A stretch of 64,000 nt of DNA from Actinomycetota bacterium (lineage in GTDB: Bacteria > Actinomycetota > Acidimicrobiia > Acidimicrobiales > Ilumatobacteraceae). This document shows, one piece after another, positions 50,889 to 58,967 of the stretch. Each line of letters starts with the position of its first letter. Positions within the stretch are counted from its first letter, which is position 1. The notes under the pieces were generated by a model that saw only the letters and a list, made by a program, of their open reading frames with translations, was not told the DNA's origin and searched no databases. The DNA is taken from NCBI GenBank assembly GCA_030645495.1, contig JAUSLV010000018.1, forward strand, positions 1-64,000. The letters run 5' to 3'. Made by a program: the position numbers and the translations under genes.

Positions 50889-51620
50889 TCAGGCCGCGAG
50901 CGCGGCGTCGACGATGGTCTGCAGGTCGCTGATCTCGATCTCGCCCGACACGCGGGCTTTCACCTTGCCGTCGGCGCCGACGATCACGATGTACGGCCAC
51001 CCGGTGGCGCCGTAGGCGACGGCCGCGGTGCCGGCGACTCCGTCACCCGTGGCCTGGTCGACCAGCACGGGCCAAGCCCAGCCCTTGTTCGAGAACCACT
51101 CGGCCGGCGGGTAGTTCGGTGCGTTGGCCGACACGGCGGTGGCAACACCGACGACCTTCAGTTCTTGCGGCACCCCGCCCTGCTTGCGCCAATCGAGCAG
51201 GCGCGGCACTTCGGCGTTGCAATGCACGCACCAGTGTGCGAGGAACACCACCATGTACGGGCCATCCTTGGCCGCGTCGATGGTGACCGCGTCGCCCTGG
51301 AAGTCGAGCCCTTCCAGCACCGGTGCGGTGAGGCCGATCGCCTCGTCGGTGCCGCCCTGCTGGTAGGCCGGCAGCGGCTCGCCGGTGATCGTGACCGGCT
51401 GGCTGTCGGGCAGATCGGCCAAGGAGTTCGAGTCGGTGGTCTGCGGCGCGACGGTCTTGTCGTCGTCGCCACGGGTGGCGAAGAAGGCAATGCCGCCGCC
51501 CAGCACCACGACCACCACGAGGGCGATCCACATCACTGCACGGCTGCCGCCTTCGCCCGACTGCCGGGCAACCTTGGCCTGTGCTTTGCGCCGGGCCTCA
51601 GCCCGCTGCCGATTCGCCAT
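50889..51620 (-). CDS. TlpA-like membrane-anchored thioredoxin
   Basis: A 243-residue protein with a basic cytoplasmic N-terminus, one transmembrane helix (about residues 30-50) and an extracytoplasmic thioredoxin domain with active site HWCVHC. It shares VVFLAHWC, VVGVATAVS and YGATGWPYIVIVGADG with its downstream neighbour, so the pair arose by duplication; this copy lacks the DUF2510 domain. Start 51620 lies 23 bases inside the dsbB-like gene. Confidence 0.82.
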   Translation of the reverse strand: MANRQRAEARRKAQAKVARQSGEGGSRAVMWIALVVVVVLGGGIAFFATRGDDDKTVAPQTTDSNSLADLPDSQPVTITGEPLPAYQQGGTDEAIGLTAPVLEGLDFQGDAVTIDAAKDGPYMVVFLAHWCVHCNAEVPRLLDWRKQGGVPQELKVVGVATAVSANAPNYPPAEWFSNKGWAWPVLVDQATGDGVAGTAAVAYGATGWPYIVIVGADGKVKARVSGEIEISDLQTIVDAALAA

Positions 51621-52218
51621 CTTCTTCTTCCTCCAACTCGGGGGTGGACAGTGCTTCAGGGGTGAGCAGCAGGGCAAGGATGGCAGCAAAACCGCACAAC
51701 GCCATCACGGCCAGCGTGAACGGCATGCCCGACCACTCGAACTGACCCGTGAACGTGTTGACGCCCTGCTTGCCGAACGACACGTGCCACGGGTTGGCGC
51801 AGCTCGTGAGGGTCGTGCACAGCTCGGACTCCTCGACCACGTGATGCTCGATGAGGATGTGCCAGAAGCTGAGCAGGCTGCCGATGCCGGCCAGCGGCAC
51901 GACGTACCACTTGACCCCGCGGTCGCGCCGGATCGCAGCGATGATCAGGATCACGGCCGACGAGTACATGAAGATCCGCTGGAACCAGCAGAACCGGCAC
52001 GGATTCCAGTGGTCGCCGTACTCGCTGAAGTACAGGCTGCCGAGGCTGGCGGTGGTGGCCACCAACGCGGCCAACGGCAACTGCACCTTGTAGAGCAACG
52101 CGAGGAATCGCACCGAGGCGACCGAGGGGATGATGCGGGCCAGCACCATCAGCACCACGCCCACGGCGGCGATCAGTGCGAGCACCGCGAGGAAGTCATG
52201 CAGGTCGTTCGGCGACAT
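51598..52218 (-). CDS. DsbB/BdbC-family disulfide bond formation protein
   Basis: A 206-residue four-helix membrane protein. The first redox pair is CRFCWFQR, typical of DsbB, next to a membrane helix; the second pair lies in a long loop as CTTLTSC. It passes electrons from an exported thiol oxidase to quinone. The two thioredoxin-fold proteins downstream in the operon are the likely partners. Acidic C-terminal tail (LEEEEDGES). Confidence 0.85.
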   Translation of the reverse strand: MSPNDLHDFLAVLALIAAVGVVLMVLARIIPSVASVRFLALLYKVQLPLAALVATTASLGSLYFSEYGDHWNPCRFCWFQRIFMYSSAVILIIAAIRRDRGVKWYVVPLAGIGSLLSFWHILIEHHVVEESELCTTLTSCANPWHVSFGKQGVNTFTGQFEWSGMPFTLAVMALCGFAAILALLLTPEALSTPELEEEEDGESAAG

Positions 52219-52259
52219 TCAACCATTCTGCCGCACGATCGGGGGTTTGTGCTGGCAGG

Positions 52260-53114
52260 ATGCAGCACGTGATCGCCCCGGTCGTGGATGCCGACTTCCT
52301 CGAAGCGTCGCTGCACGCCGGCCGACCCGTCGTGCTGGCCGATGTGCGCTGGTACCTCGACGGTCGCGACGGCCACGCGGCCTACGCCGCCGCGCACCTG
52401 CCGGGTGCACTGTGGGTCGACCTTCATCACGACCTGGCAGGCCACGACCTGCCGGCCACCGCGGGCCGCCACCCGCTGCCCACGCCTGCCGAGTTCGCCG
52501 CCGCGATGAGTGCGCTGGGCATCGGCGACGACACGGTCGTGGTGGCCTACGACGACACGGGCGGCGTCACCGCCGGCCGCCTGGTGGTGATGCTGCGCAT
52601 GCTGGGCAGCGACGCCGCGCTGTTGAACGGTGGGCTGACCGCCTGGATCGCCGACGGCGGCGAGATCGAAACCGGGCCGGGCCGCACGCCCACCGCCGTG
52701 CCGTTCACGGCCGCCCCGTGGCCCATCCGGCGGCTCGCATCGGCCGACGACACCGTCGCCCACGCCGCCGCCGGTGGCGCCGTGCTCGATGCCCGCGCCG
52801 CCGAGCGCTTCACCGGCGCGGTCACGATGATCGACCCCCGCCCGGGCCACATCCCCGGCGCGCGCAACGCCCCGTGCGCCGCTGTGCTCGGCACCGATGG
52901 TCGGTTCCTGCCCACCGCCGAGCTGCTGGCGCACTACGAACGCCTCGGTGCCACCACCGACCCGGCCCCCGTCGCGTACTGCGGTTCGGGCGTCAGCGCA
53001 TGCATGAACGTGCTGGCCATGGAGCACGTCGGGCTCACCCCGCCGCGCCTGTACGTGGCCAGCTTCTCGGGATGGTCGGCCGACGCCGAGCGCGAGGTGC
53101 ACACCGGTGACTGA
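52260..53114 (+). CDS. Tandem-rhodanese sulfurtransferase
   Basis: A 284-residue thiosulfate/3-mercaptopyruvate sulfurtransferase with two rhodanese domains. The first (about 1-125) has VVLADVRWYLDGRDG and lacks the catalytic Cys; the second has VLDARAAERFTG and the active loop VAYCGSGVSACMNV with catalytic cysteine. It would transfer sulfane sulfur to cyanide or thiols. The start ATG 52260 gives normal length. It overlaps the next gene's GTG by 8 bases. Confidence 0.85.
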   Translation: MQHVIAPVVDADFLEASLHAGRPVVLADVRWYLDGRDGHAAYAAAHLPGALWVDLHHDLAGHDLPATAGRHPLPTPAEFAAAMSALGIGDDTVVVAYDDTGGVTAGRLVVMLRMLGSDAALLNGGLTAWIADGGEIETGPGRTPTAVPFTAAPWPIRRLASADDTVAHAAAGGAVLDARAAERFTGAVTMIDPRPGHIPGARNAPCAAVLGTDGRFLPTAELLAHYERLGATTDPAPVAYCGSGVSACMNVLAMEHVGLTPPRLYVASFSGWSADAEREVHTGD

Positions 53115-54804
53115 CGCGACCGACGCGACCCCGGCGACTCCGGACGCGACCGCGGTGGCAACGCTGGCTGACCCCGCCTACGCCGCGCTGCGCCGGCTGC
53201 GGCGCACTCGGCAACTGCACCGCCTGGGCAACATCGAGTGGTTCGACGCGGCGTACCGCGTGTACCTGCTCGGCCTGTTCGGCGGCGGCAGCATCCTGTG
53301 GATCAGCAGTTCGGTGAAGGACGCCAACGTCAGCGCCGCCACCGCCGACAGCATCGCCGCGCACGCGCCGGCCGTGCTCGGTCTGGTGGCCGCGATGGCG
53401 CTGTTGGCCGGGTTGCGCGGCGGCGCACAGGGCGGCCCGATCGCGCTCGAAGCCGCCGACGTCGTGCACGTGATGCTCTCCCCCGTCGATCGGCGGCGAG
53501 CGCTACTGCGCCCCGCCGTGCAGCGCGCCCGCGGCGCGGTGTTCGCCGGCGCCACCACCGGCGCGATCGTCGGCCAATTGGCCGGCCGCCGCCTGCCCGG
53601 CTCGCTGCTCGCGTGGGCGTCGGGTGGCGCGCTCTACGGCGGCACCGTCGCCGCCATCTGGGCTGGCGCAGCGCTGCTGGCACACACTCGGCGCCTGCCG
53701 CGTTGGCTGGCCACCGCCACCGGGCTAGCGGTGTTCGGCTGGCAGGCCGCCGCCGTCGCCTGGCACGTACCCGGCCCTGGCACCGCCTGCGGCAGCCTCG
53801 GCCTGTGGGGCTGGCGGCAGCACCCCGTCGATCTCGTGCCGGTTGCCGTCGCGCTCGCCGCGGTGGTCGTGGGCCTCACGCAACTGCAGCGCATCTCGCT
53901 GGAAGCACTCGCCCGGCGCAGCGCGCTCGTCGCCCAACTGCGCTTCGCAGTCACGATGCAAGACCTGCGCACGGTGATCCTGCTGCGTCGCCAGCTCAAC
54001 CAGGAGTCCACCCGTCGGCATCCGTGGCGACGCCTGGGGCCTGCCCGCAGCAGCACGTTCACCAGCGGCGTGTGGCGCCGCGGCTGGCACGGCCTGCTGC
54101 GCTTCCCGCTCACCCGCCTGGTGCGCTTGGCCGCGGTGGCCGCCGGCATCGGCGTGCTGCAGGCCGCGGCGGTGCGCGGCACCACGCCCGCCGTGATCGG
54201 CTCGGCCCTGCTCGGCTTCCTGCTCGGGCTGGAGATCTACGAACCGCTGTCGCAAGAGGTCGACCAGCCCGACTACACCGATGGCCTGCCGGTGGAGCGC
54301 GGCGAACTGATGGTGCGCCATCTCGCCGCCCCCACGGTGGCGCTGGTGCCGTTCGCGATCGTGGCTGCGACCGCGGCAGTGCTCACGATGGGCAGCACCG
54401 ACGCCATCGTGCCGGCTGCGATCCTCGCCCTGCCCACCTTGCTGGGCGGCGCCGCAGGTGGCGTGTACAGCATCGTGCGCGACGCACCCGATCCATTCAG
54501 CTCGGCCAAGCAAGAGGTGTTCATCCCGCCCGAGATGGCCGGGTTCACCACCACGCTGCGCCTGCTGTTACCGATCGTGGTCAGCGCGCTGGGCACCTGC
54601 TCGGTGCTCTTGATGCGCTCGGCCGTGCGCAACGGCGGCTCGCTGGCCGGCGCCGCGCTCCGTGGCGCGATCGGCTCGCTACTGGTGGCCGCGCTGGTGG
54701 CGTACTGGACGAAGGTGCGCGACCGGGTGCGGATCAAGGTTCGCGCATTCATGCAAGAGGGCCGCGCACAGACGTCGGCGAAGCACGCGAGGAGCGGCAC
54801 ATGA
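53107..54804 (+). CDS. ABC exporter permease-like membrane protein
   Basis: A 565-residue integral membrane protein with about ten hydrophobic segments and DAADVVHVMLSPVDRRRALLRP, PLSQEVDQPDYTDGLPV and SIVRDAPDPFSS loops. It has no ATPase. Coupling (ATGA) to the following ABC ATPase shows it is the transmembrane subunit, of the ABC-2/DUF6297-like kind. The substrate is unknown. Confidence 0.7.
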   Translation: MTDATDATPATPDATAVATLADPAYAALRRLRRTRQLHRLGNIEWFDAAYRVYLLGLFGGGSILWISSSVKDANVSAATADSIAAHAPAVLGLVAAMALLAGLRGGAQGGPIALEAADVVHVMLSPVDRRRALLRPAVQRARGAVFAGATTGAIVGQLAGRRLPGSLLAWASGGALYGGTVAAIWAGAALLAHTRRLPRWLATATGLAVFGWQAAAVAWHVPGPGTACGSLGLWGWRQHPVDLVPVAVALAAVVVGLTQLQRISLEALARRSALVAQLRFAVTMQDLRTVILLRRQLNQESTRRHPWRRLGPARSSTFTSGVWRRGWHGLLRFPLTRLVRLAAVAAGIGVLQAAAVRGTTPAVIGSALLGFLLGLEIYEPLSQEVDQPDYTDGLPVERGELMVRHLAAPTVALVPFAIVAATAAVLTMGSTDAIVPAAILALPTLLGGAAGGVYSIVRDAPDPFSSAKQEVFIPPEMAGFTTTLRLLLPIVVSALGTCSVLLMRSAVRNGGSLAGAALRGAIGSLLVAALVAYWTKVRDRVRIKVRAFMQEGRAQTSAKHARSGT

Positions 54805-55481
54805 CCATCGCCTTCAGCACCCACCGGTTGGGCAAGGACTACGGCGACCGGCCGGCACTCGAGCCGCTCGATCTGGAGGTGCCGCAAGGCCAGCACGTCG
54901 CGCTCGTGGGCCACAACGGCAGCGGCAAGACCACGTTGCTGCGCATGGCCGCCGGCCTGCTCGACCCCAGCGTGGGCGAGGCGCGCATCGTCGGCCACGT
55001 GTCGGGCAGCCGCGAGGCGCGCCGTGCACTCAGTTGGCTCAGCGACACCCCCACGTTCTACGACGACCTGTCGCTGTGGGAGCACCTCGAGTTCGTGTCC
55101 CGCGTGCATGGCGTGGAGGCCTGGGAGGCTCGCGCCGAATCGCTGCTGGCAACCCTGCACCTCACGACGCGCCGCGACGACATTCCCACCACGTTCAGCC
55201 GCGGTCTGCGGCAGAAGGCCGCGATCGCGATCGCGCTGATCCGCCCGTTCCAGCTGTTGCTGGTCGACGAACCGTTCGTGGGCCTCGACCAGCCGGGCAA
55301 GGAAGCGCTGCTGCAGTTGCTCGACGACGCGGCAGCCGGCGGCGCCACGCTGGTGGTGGCCACCCACGAGCTGGCCTTCGTGGGCCGCGTGCAACGCCTG
55401 CTGGCATTGCGCGACGGTGCCCTGGTGTACGACGGCTCGCCCGCCGACGTCGACGTGCACGCCCTCGTGCTGCCCGCCTGA
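54801..55481 (+). CDS. ABC transporter ATP-binding protein
   Basis: A 226-residue ATPase with Walker A VGHNGSGKTTLL (about residues 37-48), a signature motif FSRGLRQKAAIAIAL (instead of LSGGQ), Walker B LLLVDEPFVGLD and H-loop VVATHEL. It partners the preceding membrane protein in a half-size exporter. The degenerate signature is common in ABC-2 type ATPases. It is followed by a strong terminator. Confidence 0.9.
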   Translation: MTIAFSTHRLGKDYGDRPALEPLDLEVPQGQHVALVGHNGSGKTTLLRMAAGLLDPSVGEARIVGHVSGSREARRALSWLSDTPTFYDDLSLWEHLEFVSRVHGVEAWEARAESLLATLHLTTRRDDIPTTFSRGLRQKAAIAIALIRPFQLLLVDEPFVGLDQPGKEALLQLLDDAAAGGATLVVATHELAFVGRVQRLLALRDGALVYDGSPADVDVHALVLPA

Positions 55482-55503
55482 CCCAATCCCGCCCGACCCA
55501 TTT

Positions 55504-55550
55504 CCGAGGATTTCAACGTCACCTGGTGTCGTGGAAACCCTCGGGTTTTG
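55504..55550 (+). terminator. Terminator of the rhodanese-ABC operon
   Basis: CCGAGGATTTCAACG (55504-55518) pairs with 55530-55544 in 13 of 15 positions, followed by GTTTTG, 22 bases after the ATPase stop. Confidence 0.65.
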
Positions 55551-55597
55551 CGTTGCGGGCATGGACCTACGGCATTGTTGGCACTACTGTCCCCGCC

Positions 55598-56089
55598 ATG
55601 CAGGAATTCGCCATCGTCAGCGCCTCGTCCTTCGACCCGGCAGCACTCGCCACCAAGCTCACCGAGAAGTCCGCCGAAGGTTGGACGGTCGTCAGCATCG
55701 TGCCCACCGGCGGCGATGTCACGGCGTTCCTCAGTCGCGCCGCCGGCGCCGAGAGCGCACCCGCCGCACCCGCCGCACAGGCCGAGCCCGCTGCGCCCCC
55801 GGCCGCCGAGCCCGCCGGCTGGGCAGTGGCCCCCGAGCCCGCTCCGGCCCCGATGGCCCCGATCGTCGACCCGGCGCCGGCCGCTGCGCCCGCCTACCAG
55901 CCGGCCCCCGCCCCGGCGTACCAGCCGGCCCCCGCCTACCAGCCGGCCCCCGCGGCGTCGCCCGCCGTTCCCGCAGGTTGGTACGCCGACCCGGCCGGCC
56001 GCTTCGAGCTGCGCTACTGGGACGGTGGCACCTGGACCGAGCACGTGTCGCGCGCCGGCCAGCAGTTCACCGACCCGCCGGTCGCCTGA
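55598..56089 (+). CDS. DUF2510-containing protein with Pro/Ala repeat linker
   Basis: A 163-residue protein. The first 45 residues (FAIVSASSFDPAALATKLTEKS, GWTVVSIVP) form a small DUF4177-like alpha-beta domain. A low-complexity linker follows with repeats of PAPAYQ. The last 45 residues are a DUF2510 domain (GWYADPAGRFELRYWDGGTW), also found in the TlpA-like protein at 50 kb. No membrane helix. The role is unknown; the stop codon lies in the first unit of a tandem repeat. Confidence 0.72.
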   Translation: MQEFAIVSASSFDPAALATKLTEKSAEGWTVVSIVPTGGDVTAFLSRAAGAESAPAAPAAQAEPAAPPAAEPAGWAVAPEPAPAPMAPIVDPAPAAAPAYQPAPAPAYQPAPAYQPAPAASPAVPAGWYADPAGRFELRYWDGGTWTEHVSRAGQQFTDPPVA

Positions 56090-56195
56090 GGCCGCAGGCC
56101 GGCGCCAGCAACACCGCCTGAGGCCGCAGGCCGGCGCCAGCAACACCGCCTGAGGCCGCAGGCCGGCGCCAGCATCACCGCCTGAGGCCGCAGGC
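56084..56195 (+). repeat. 3.5 copies of a 32-bp tandem repeat
   Basis: Units 56084-56115, 56116-56147 and 56148-56179 are nearly identical (one base differs in the third), followed by half a unit. The unit begins GCCTGAGGCCGCAGGCCGGC and includes the TGA stop of the preceding gene, so the stop has been duplicated in tandem. Confidence 0.9.
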
Positions 56196-56212
56196 CCATC
56201 CTGGGCCTTTTG
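56192..56212 (+). terminator. Rho-independent terminator after the DUF2510 gene
   Basis: AGGCCCA (56192-56198) and TGGGCCT (56202-56208) form a perfect stem with a 3-base loop and run into TTTTG. It lies in the last partial repeat unit; other units carry a similar GGCCGCAGGCC stem without T-run. Confidence 0.6.
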
Positions 56213-56269
56213 TCACATCCTCGTCAGCGGGCCTGACTCGCGCGGGTGCGCGTGACTAGCGTGACCTTC

Positions 56270-57841
56270 ATGCGTGCCACATCGATCGGTCACGCAGGGA
56301 TCCTCGTCGACACGCTCGACGGGTCGATCTGCTGCGACCCCTGGTTCCTCCCCCAGTTCTTCGGCAGCTGGTTCGTGTTCCCTCGGAACGACCAACTCTC
56401 CGCCGAGCTGATGCACCGGATCTGCAACCCGGACTACCTGTACATCTCGCACATCCACGCGGATCACCTCGATCCCGAGTGGCTGGTGGCGAACATGAAC
56501 AAGAACGTCAAGGTGCTGATCCCGGGCTACCCCACTCGCGAGCTCGAGCGGATCATGCGCGGCCTGGGGTTCAACAACATCATCCGCACGGTCGACCGTG
56601 AGGAGCTGGCCCTCGGCCCCAACCTGAAGGTCACGATCCACTGCGAGGTCAGCATCACCGACGGCCCCGGCGGCGACAGCGCGCTCGTGATCAGCGATGG
56701 CACGGCCCGCCTGGTGAACCAGAACGACTGCCGCACCAGCCATCTGGAAACCCTTGCCAAACATGGCCCGGTGGATCTGCACTGGCTGCAGTACAGCGGT
56801 GCGATCTGGTACCCGATCGTGTACGAAGAGACGCCGGAGAAGATGAAGGAGCTGTGCCACGCGAAGGTGGACGCACAGTTCACCCGCGCGATGCACTACG
56901 TGGAGGCGATCGGCTCGCGGGCCATCGTGCCCAGCGCCGGCCCGCCGGCGTTCCTCGACCCCGACCTGTTCGGCGTGAACGTGATCACCGGCGACGAGCT
57001 CAGCATCTTCCCCGACCAGCGCGAGTTCATGGCCCGCCTGCAGGCCGCCGGCCACCTCGGCGTGCTGGCGATCCCGGGCACCGAGATCGAGTTCGGCACC
57101 AGCGGCGACTTCACGGTCACGCATCCGATGCCCGAAGCCGACGTGCAGGCGATCTTCGACAACAAGCTGCAATACCTGCGCGACTACCAGGCCGACTACC
57201 TGCCGTGGCTGGCGGAGATGAAGGCCAAGTGGCTGCCCGCCACCCCCAACCTGCTGCAGACGCTGAAGGACTGGTGGGAGCCGCTGATGCGCATGGCCCC
57301 CACGCTGTGCGACTCGGTTGGCGCGGTGTGCGTGTTCAACGCCGGCGATCTGGCGATCGCGATCGACTTCCCCAACCGCGAGGTGCGCGAGTGGAAGGGC
57401 GAAGACCACGGCTTCCGGTTCACGGTGCAGCGCGAGCTGGTGGAAACCGTGGTGGCCGAGCGGGCCAACGACTGGAGCAACGCGCTGTTCCTCTCGTGCC
57501 GCTTCAGTGCCTGGCGCAAGGGCCAGTACAACGAGTATCTCTACAACTTCTTCAAGTCACTCGACGAGGAGCGCATGGTGCGCGCCGAGGCCGAGGCGCT
57601 GCGCAAGCACGACCCCGATCGCGATGGCCTCGCTCAGGAGGAGTTCGAACTCGACGGCTGGATCATCGAGCGCACCTGCCCGCACCGCCAGGCCGACCTG
57701 AAGGTGTTCGGCGAGATCGACGGTGACGACTTCGTGTGCACGCTGCACGGCTGGCGCTTCGACCTCGCCACCGGCAACTGCCGCAACGCCGAAGACCACC
57801 ACCTCCGCATCCGGCCCGCCGGCACCCCCAAGCCGGGCTGA
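56270..57841 (+). CDS. Metallo-beta-lactamase fold hydrolase fused to C-terminal Rieske domain
   Basis: A 523-residue protein. The N-terminal part is an MBL-fold domain with the metal motif ISHIHADHLDPEW (HxHxDH, about residues 62-74) and QNDCRTSHLETL. The C-terminal 65 residues are a Rieske [2Fe-2S] domain: CPHRQADL (C-x-H) and CTLHGWRFDLATG (C-x2-H). The combination, in reverse order, is that of CMP-N-acetylneuraminate hydroxylase, so an iron-dependent oxygenase role is possible. The start at 56270 is chosen since GHAGILVD strand begins there. Confidence 0.82.
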   Translation: MRATSIGHAGILVDTLDGSICCDPWFLPQFFGSWFVFPRNDQLSAELMHRICNPDYLYISHIHADHLDPEWLVANMNKNVKVLIPGYPTRELERIMRGLGFNNIIRTVDREELALGPNLKVTIHCEVSITDGPGGDSALVISDGTARLVNQNDCRTSHLETLAKHGPVDLHWLQYSGAIWYPIVYEETPEKMKELCHAKVDAQFTRAMHYVEAIGSRAIVPSAGPPAFLDPDLFGVNVITGDELSIFPDQREFMARLQAAGHLGVLAIPGTEIEFGTSGDFTVTHPMPEADVQAIFDNKLQYLRDYQADYLPWLAEMKAKWLPATPNLLQTLKDWWEPLMRMAPTLCDSVGAVCVFNAGDLAIAIDFPNREVREWKGEDHGFRFTVQRELVETVVAERANDWSNALFLSCRFSAWRKGQYNEYLYNFFKSLDEERMVRAEAEALRKHDPDRDGLAQEEFELDGWIIERTCPHRQADLKVFGEIDGDDFVCTLHGWRFDLATGNCRNAEDHHLRIRPAGTPKPG

Positions 57842-57855
57842 TCAGCGCGCCGTCC

Positions 57856-57884
57856 TTGCCGTCTCTGGACGGTGCATGTATTCT
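57856..57884 (+). promoter_or_regulatory. Candidate promoter/operator of vapBC
   Basis: TTGCCG (57856-57861) and TATTCT (57879-57884) are 17 bases apart; the -10 lies 6 bases before the vapB ATG, so the mRNA would be leaderless. Repeated TGCATG blocks on both sides of the -10 could bind VapB for autoregulation. Confidence 0.45.
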
Positions 57885-57890
57885 GCATGC

Positions 57891-58121
57891 ATGCCGAACG
57901 TTCAAGTTCGAGACGTCCCCGATGACATCCATGAGGAACTGGTCAGGCGCGCTCACATAGCCGGCCAGTCGTTGCAGCAGTATCTGGCGACCCAGCTCAC
58001 GCTGATCGCAACGACGCCTTCGTTGGACGACATCCTCGACCGTATTGAGCGGAGGAGGAAGGGCAACCTCCCCGCTGCTGACGCGCTCGCGGCCTTGGAC
58101 GCTGAGCGTGCTGGTCGTTGA
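57891..58121 (+). CDS. VapB/FitA-type antitoxin
   Basis: A 76-residue antitoxin of the ribbon-helix-helix FitA-like kind: VQVRDVPDDIHEELVRRAHIAGQ, with LQQYLATQL. The C-terminal tail would wrap the toxin. It overlaps the toxin start by 14 bases. Confidence 0.85.
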   Translation: MPNVQVRDVPDDIHEELVRRAHIAGQSLQQYLATQLTLIATTPSLDDILDRIERRRKGNLPAADALAALDAERAGR

Positions 58122-58497
58122 CGCATCCGTTCTCGCGCCAGCCGTTGGCGACACCGGGTCAGACGGCGCGCGGTACCGGGCACGACTCCGCGGTGAGCAA
58201 CTGGCCGGTCCGGATCTCCTGCGTCTGGAGGTCCTGTCCGTGCTTCGCCGCCAAACAGCGGTCGGGCTGCTGAGTCCCTCACAAGCAGAACGAGCAATTG
58301 ACGACTTACTCGATCTTCCGCTCGTCATTCTTCCGGTTGCATCGTTGCTCCGACGCGTCTGGTCGTTGCGTGGCAACCTCACCGTGTACGACGCGTCCTA
58401 CGTCACCGTGGCGGAGACACTCCGCTGCCCGCTGGTCACCGCCGATCGACGCCTGGCCAACGCACCCGGCAGTCGGTGCCCGATTGAGATCATCTGA
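58108..58497 (+). CDS. VapC-type PIN-domain ribonuclease toxin
   Basis: A 129-residue PIN-domain protein. The acidic active-site residues appear in VVDASVLAPAV (Asp), PDLLRLEVLSVL (Glu), TVYDASYVTVAE (Asp) and VTADRRLA (Asp). VapC toxins cut tRNA or rRNA when the antitoxin is degraded. It starts at GTG 58108 inside the antitoxin gene and is cotranscribed. It is followed by the HIT gene after two bases. Confidence 0.87.
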   Translation: MLVVDASVLAPAVGDTGSDGARYRARLRGEQLAGPDLLRLEVLSVLRRQTAVGLLSPSQAERAIDDLLDLPLVILPVASLLRRVWSLRGNLTVYDASYVTVAETLRCPLVTADRRLANAPGSRCPIEII

Positions 58498-58499
58498 GA

Positions 58500-58967
58500 A
58501 TGGACTGCGTCACGTGCCGGGCGCTGGCGGGCGAGGTCGTGCTGACGAATGCACCGCGCCTCGACCTGGACGATCACTGGCGCGTCGAGCATGTTCACCC
58601 GGTCGCGATCCCGGGGTGGTTGGTACTCGTTCTGCGCCGTCACGCACGCGCCGTGCACGAACTGACCGACGACGAAGCGCTGGCCCTCGGCACCTGGCTA
58701 CCGAAACTGTGCTCCGCGTTGCACACCGCCACCGGTTGCGCGTCGGAGTACGTGGCGCAGTTCGCCGAGGGTGATGGCTTCCAGCACGTCCACTTCCACC
58801 TCGTGGCGCGAATGCCGGACTGGCCCACCGACCTGCGCGGGCTGGCCGTGTTCAATGCGTTGCGGGACGGGGAGCCGATCGATGCCGCCACGGCGACGGC
58901 GGTGATCGACGCTGTCGGGGCGCACATCGGCGTCACCCCCACGCCGGTCAGGCGCGCCGGTAGCTGA
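58500..58967 (+). CDS. HIT-family nucleotide hydrolase
   Basis: A 155-residue HIT-fold protein with the triad QHVHFHLVAR (HxHxH, the first His as nucleophile region) and IPGWLVLVLRRHARAVHEL. It has a CVTC pair at the N-terminus that may bind zinc. It would hydrolyse or transfer dinucleoside phosphates. The 3' end overlaps the convergent GH2 gene by 20 bases. Confidence 0.83.
   Translation: MDCVTCRALAGEVVLTNAPRLDLDDHWRVEHVHPVAIPGWLVLVLRRHARAVHELTDDEALALGTWLPKLCSALHTATGCASEYVAQFAEGDGFQHVHFHLVARMPDWPTDLRGLAVFNALRDGEPIDAATATAVIDAVGAHIGVTPTPVRRAGS

Noticed and set aside
56084-56195. CRISPR-like or VNTR coding repeat
   Set aside because: The units are directly adjacent without spacers and include a stop codon, so it is neither CRISPR nor coding.
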